From an uncultured Clostridia bacterium (GTDB lineage Bacteria; Bacillota; Clostridia; Christensenellales; UBA1242): 5,682 nucleotides of DNA. Positions 5,441-5,682 of the stretch are shown here, piece after piece. Under the pieces are notes generated by a model. That model worked only from the letters and a program-made list of their open reading frames with translations. It had not been told where the DNA came from and made no database searches. The stretch covers positions 1 to 5,682 of the forward strand of contig CAMOCH010000052.1 in NCBI GenBank assembly GCA_946610655.1, read 5' to 3'. Within the stretch, counting starts at the first letter, position 1, and the number at the start of each line of letters is the position of its first letter. The position numbers and the translations under genes are program-made.

Positions 5441-5458
5441 AATATAGTAAATATTTTT

Positions 5459-5534
5459 GGATCGCTAGCTCAGTTGGTAGAGCATCTGACTCTTAATCAG
5501 GGGGTCCAGGGTTCGAACCCCTGGCGATCCACCA
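5459..5534 (+). tRNA. tRNA-Lys (anticodon CTT)
   Basis: The 76-base cloverleaf is complete. The acceptor GGATCGC (5459-5465) pairs with GCGATCC (5524-5530). The D-stem GCTC/GAGC is at 5468-5471 and 5480-5483. The anticodon stem TCTGA/TCAGG is at 5485-5489 and 5497-5501, with loop CTCTTAA and anticodon CTT at 5492-5494. A five-base variable loop is followed by the T-stem CAGGG/CCCTG around TTCGAAC (5507-5523). The discriminator base is A and the CCA is encoded (5532-5534). It reads the lysine codon AAG. A terminator follows directly, and its own promoter is unclear. Confidence 0.98.
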
Positions 5535-5540
5535 AATCAT

Positions 5541-5565
5541 AAACAGCCAAGTAGCTGTTTTTTTT
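5541..5565 (+). terminator. Rho-independent terminator of the tRNA-Lys transcript
   Basis: AAACAGC (5541-5547) pairs perfectly with GCTGTTT (5554-5560) around CAAGTA, and the T run 5558-5565 follows. It starts six bases after the tRNA CCA, which is typical for a tRNA transcript end. Confidence 0.9.
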
Positions 5566-5579
5566 ATTTTTAAATAATG

Positions 5580-5607
5580 TTGACAAATTTAATCGATAAA
5601 TGATAAC
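5580..5607 (+). promoter_or_regulatory. Housekeeping sigma-factor promoter for the last gene
   Basis: A perfect -35 box TTGACA (5580-5585) is followed after 16 bases by GATAAC (5602-5607), which matches four of six bases of the -10 consensus. The expected transcript start, about 7 bases past the -10 box, falls at about 5613-5616, right at the ATG of the downstream gene. The promoter sits between the tRNA terminator and that gene, as expected for a new unit. Confidence 0.65.
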
Positions 5608-5615
5608 TTTAAATT

Positions 5616-5682
5616 ATGGATAAAAAATTAATTAAAGTTGATATTTTTGATAACCAAATTGGAACAATTTCAAAAGAAGATG
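5616..5682 (+). CDS. Start of an unidentified protein, possibly Nudix family (3' truncated by the window)
   Basis: Only 22 codons are visible, reading MDKKLIKVDIFDNQ then IGTISKED. The pattern of a beta strand ending in a short D-x-x-D-N turn, then IG and a charged segment, resembles the first strands of Nudix hydrolases and of type 1 isopentenyl-diphosphate isomerases (often D-x-x-D-x-x-IG). The Nudix box itself would lie outside the window, so this is a suggestion only. No ribosome binding site precedes ATG 5616 (upstream is CTTTAAATT), and the promoter position implies a transcript with almost no leader. Downstream sequence is needed to identify the gene. Confidence 0.5.
   Translation, partial: MDKKLIKVDIFDNQIGTISKED

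Noticed and set aside
1..5682. CRISPR array, insertion sequence or prophage
   Set aside because: No regularly spaced repeats, transposase, integrase or phage protein is visible; the protein-coding part is conserved chromosomal housekeeping DNA.

Overview
This is an AT-rich window (coding and intergenic DNA alike) from what is most likely a member of the Clostridia, Gram-positive and probably an uncultured gut lineage. The inference rests on strong AAGGAG or AGGTGG ribosome binding sites, a YtfJ/GerW-type sporulation protein, and a gene order (scpB, DUF2953, ytfJ, dacB, rluB, HI0933-type flavoprotein, plsC) that matches the scpAB-dacB-rluB neighbourhood of Firmicutes. No species can be named from the sequence.

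Layout, all genes on the + strand. Positions 1-336 hold the 3' end of scpB, closed by a terminator that overlaps its stop codon. Positions 400-5155 hold a probable six-gene unit: a DUF2953 membrane-anchored protein, ytfJ, a D-Ala-D-Ala carboxypeptidase (dacB), the pseudouridine synthase rluB, an HI0933/YhiN-family FAD protein and the acyltransferase plsC. The gaps are -11, 0, 15, 64 and 65 bases. Each gene except the first has a clear ribosome binding site, and no terminator is visible inside the unit.

The first three genes have links to the cell envelope and spore. Chromosome condensation (ScpB), rRNA modification (RluB) and phospholipid synthesis (PlsC) are the housekeeping parts of the neighbourhood. 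Two genes usually met here in relatives, spmA-spmB between dacB and rluB, are missing, and a cytidylate kinase gene often found before plsC is also missing.

Positions 5156-5458 hold no convincing gene but are full of inverted repeats. They include a segment of about 110 bases (5271-5380) that is about 55% G+C by eye count, against a very AT-rich background. Its 5' end reads like the acceptor and D-arm start of a tRNA, yet it has no T-arm. This is the least explained part of the window. A complete tRNA-Lys(CTT) with encoded CCA follows at 5459-5534, then a strong terminator. A new promoter (5580-5607) then leads into the first 22 codons of a gene that appears leaderless and runs off the window.
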